54,628 bases of DNA from Lachnospiraceae bacterium (GTDB lineage Bacteria > Bacillota > Clostridia > Lachnospirales > Lachnospiraceae). Both the position numbers and the translations under genes were made by a program. Below are positions 54,429 to 54,628 of the stretch, piece by piece. The stretch is from positions 1 to 54,628 of the forward strand of contig JAIKXH010000031.1 of assembly GCA_024684215.1 (NCBI GenBank), in the 5' to 3' direction. The notes under the pieces are model-generated. The model ran no database searches. It worked only from the letters and a program-made list of their open reading frames with translations, and had not been told where the DNA came from. Every line of letters begins with the position of its first letter. Positions within the stretch are counted from its first letter, which is position 1.

Positions 54429-54452
54429 GATAAGTATATAGATAAGTATATA
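54429..54452 (+). repeat. Two 12-bp tandem repeats
   Basis: GATAAGTATATA occurs twice head to tail (54429-54440, 54441-54452) between the GH43 stop and the terminator. The function is unknown. Confidence 0.8.
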
Positions 54453-54455
54453 GAA

Positions 54456-54485
54456 AAAATCCGGCATGAAAACATGCCGGATTTT
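54456..54485 (+). terminator. Intrinsic terminator of the xylan cluster
   Basis: AAAATCCGGCATG (54456-54468), loop AAAA, CATGCCGGATTTT (54473-54485) is a perfect 13-bp stem ending in T residues. It closes the GH8-esterase-GH43 unit and lies about 20 bases before the intron start. Confidence 0.92.
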
Positions 54486-54504
54486 GATTTAGTTTGCCCG
54501 CCAT

Positions 54505-54628
54505 GGGCGCGCTCTAACGGGTGAAAGTCCCAAACACGCCTAGGCAACGAGGAAGTGTATAGCTGAACAGCAAGGGTGTCCATCGTGAGGTGGAATCTGA
54601 AGGAAGCTGTAGGCAAACTCTCGGTCCG
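54505..54628 (+). mobile_element. 5' end of a group II intron (cut by window edge)
   Basis: From about 54505 the sequence has the conserved domain I layout of bacterial group II introns common in gut Firmicutes: GGGCGCG start, GGGTGAAAGTCCC, AACACGCC, GGCAACGAGGAAGTGT, GGTGTCCATCGTGAGG and GGAATCTGAAGGAAGC. The first bases depart from the GTGYG consensus, so the exact 5' splice site is uncertain by a few bases. The reverse transcriptase and domains V-VI would lie beyond the window. It sits just after a terminator hairpin, a favoured site of some intron classes. Confidence 0.8.

Overview
The window reads as the chromosome of an anaerobic, fibre-degrading Firmicute of the Lachnospiraceae, most like Butyrivibrio or Pseudobutyrivibrio. 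This is inferred from gene content, not from a marker gene: the conserved Firmicutes block priA-def-fmt-rsmB-rlmN-prpC-prkC-rsgA, a MurE with the meso-diaminopimelate motif DNPR, a GH3 enzyme with its two domains in reversed order as in the Butyrivibrio/Ruminococcus type, and many intracellular xylan-degrading enzymes. All genes I accept lie on the + strand. I see no tRNA, rRNA or CRISPR array.

Layout. (1) 1-6237: a 5'-cut zinc-ribbon protein, a secreted-propeller/HD-GYP c-di-GMP phosphodiesterase, a YfcC-type carrier, and an orphan response regulator. (2) 6325-18047: cell wall, translation and signalling housekeeping (murE, priA, def, fmt, rsmB, rlmN, PP2C phosphatase, PASTA kinase, rsgA). 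(3) 18253-22974: uracil permease and carB, each with a hairpin-rich leader. (4) 23096-30748: domain-swapped GH3 glycosidase, a diguanylate cyclase, and uxuA-uxuB for glucuronate catabolism. (5) 31015-33084: an EF-G-like GTPase behind a 204-bp palindromic element. (6) 33172-45614: a probable operon of a GH2 enzyme, an EAL protein, an HD-GYP-like protein with a carbohydrate-binding-like ectodomain, a 1602-residue hybrid histidine kinase and a response regulator. (7) 45955-49654: a heterodimeric ABC exporter pair. (8) 49898-54369: a cytoplasmic xylo-oligosaccharide cluster (GH8, SGNH esterase, GH43). (9) from about 54505: the 5' end of a group II intron, cut by the window edge.

How it fits together. 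Regions 4, 6 and 8 suggest a cell that imports glucuronoxylan fragments and finishes them inside: GH8 and GH43 trim xylo-oligosaccharides, the SGNH esterase removes acyl groups, GH3 and GH2 remove other sugars, and UxuA/UxuB process the glucuronate branch. Around these sits an unusually dense c-di-GMP and phosphorelay set: one diguanylate cyclase, one EAL protein, two HD-GYP proteins, one hybrid kinase and two paralogous two-domain response regulators. The same beta-propeller sensor is joined to HD-GYP in one cluster and to a histidine kinase in the other. The region 6 operon is the best candidate for an undescribed system: surface carbohydrate sensing linked to c-di-GMP turnover and a phosphorelay with no DNA-binding output.
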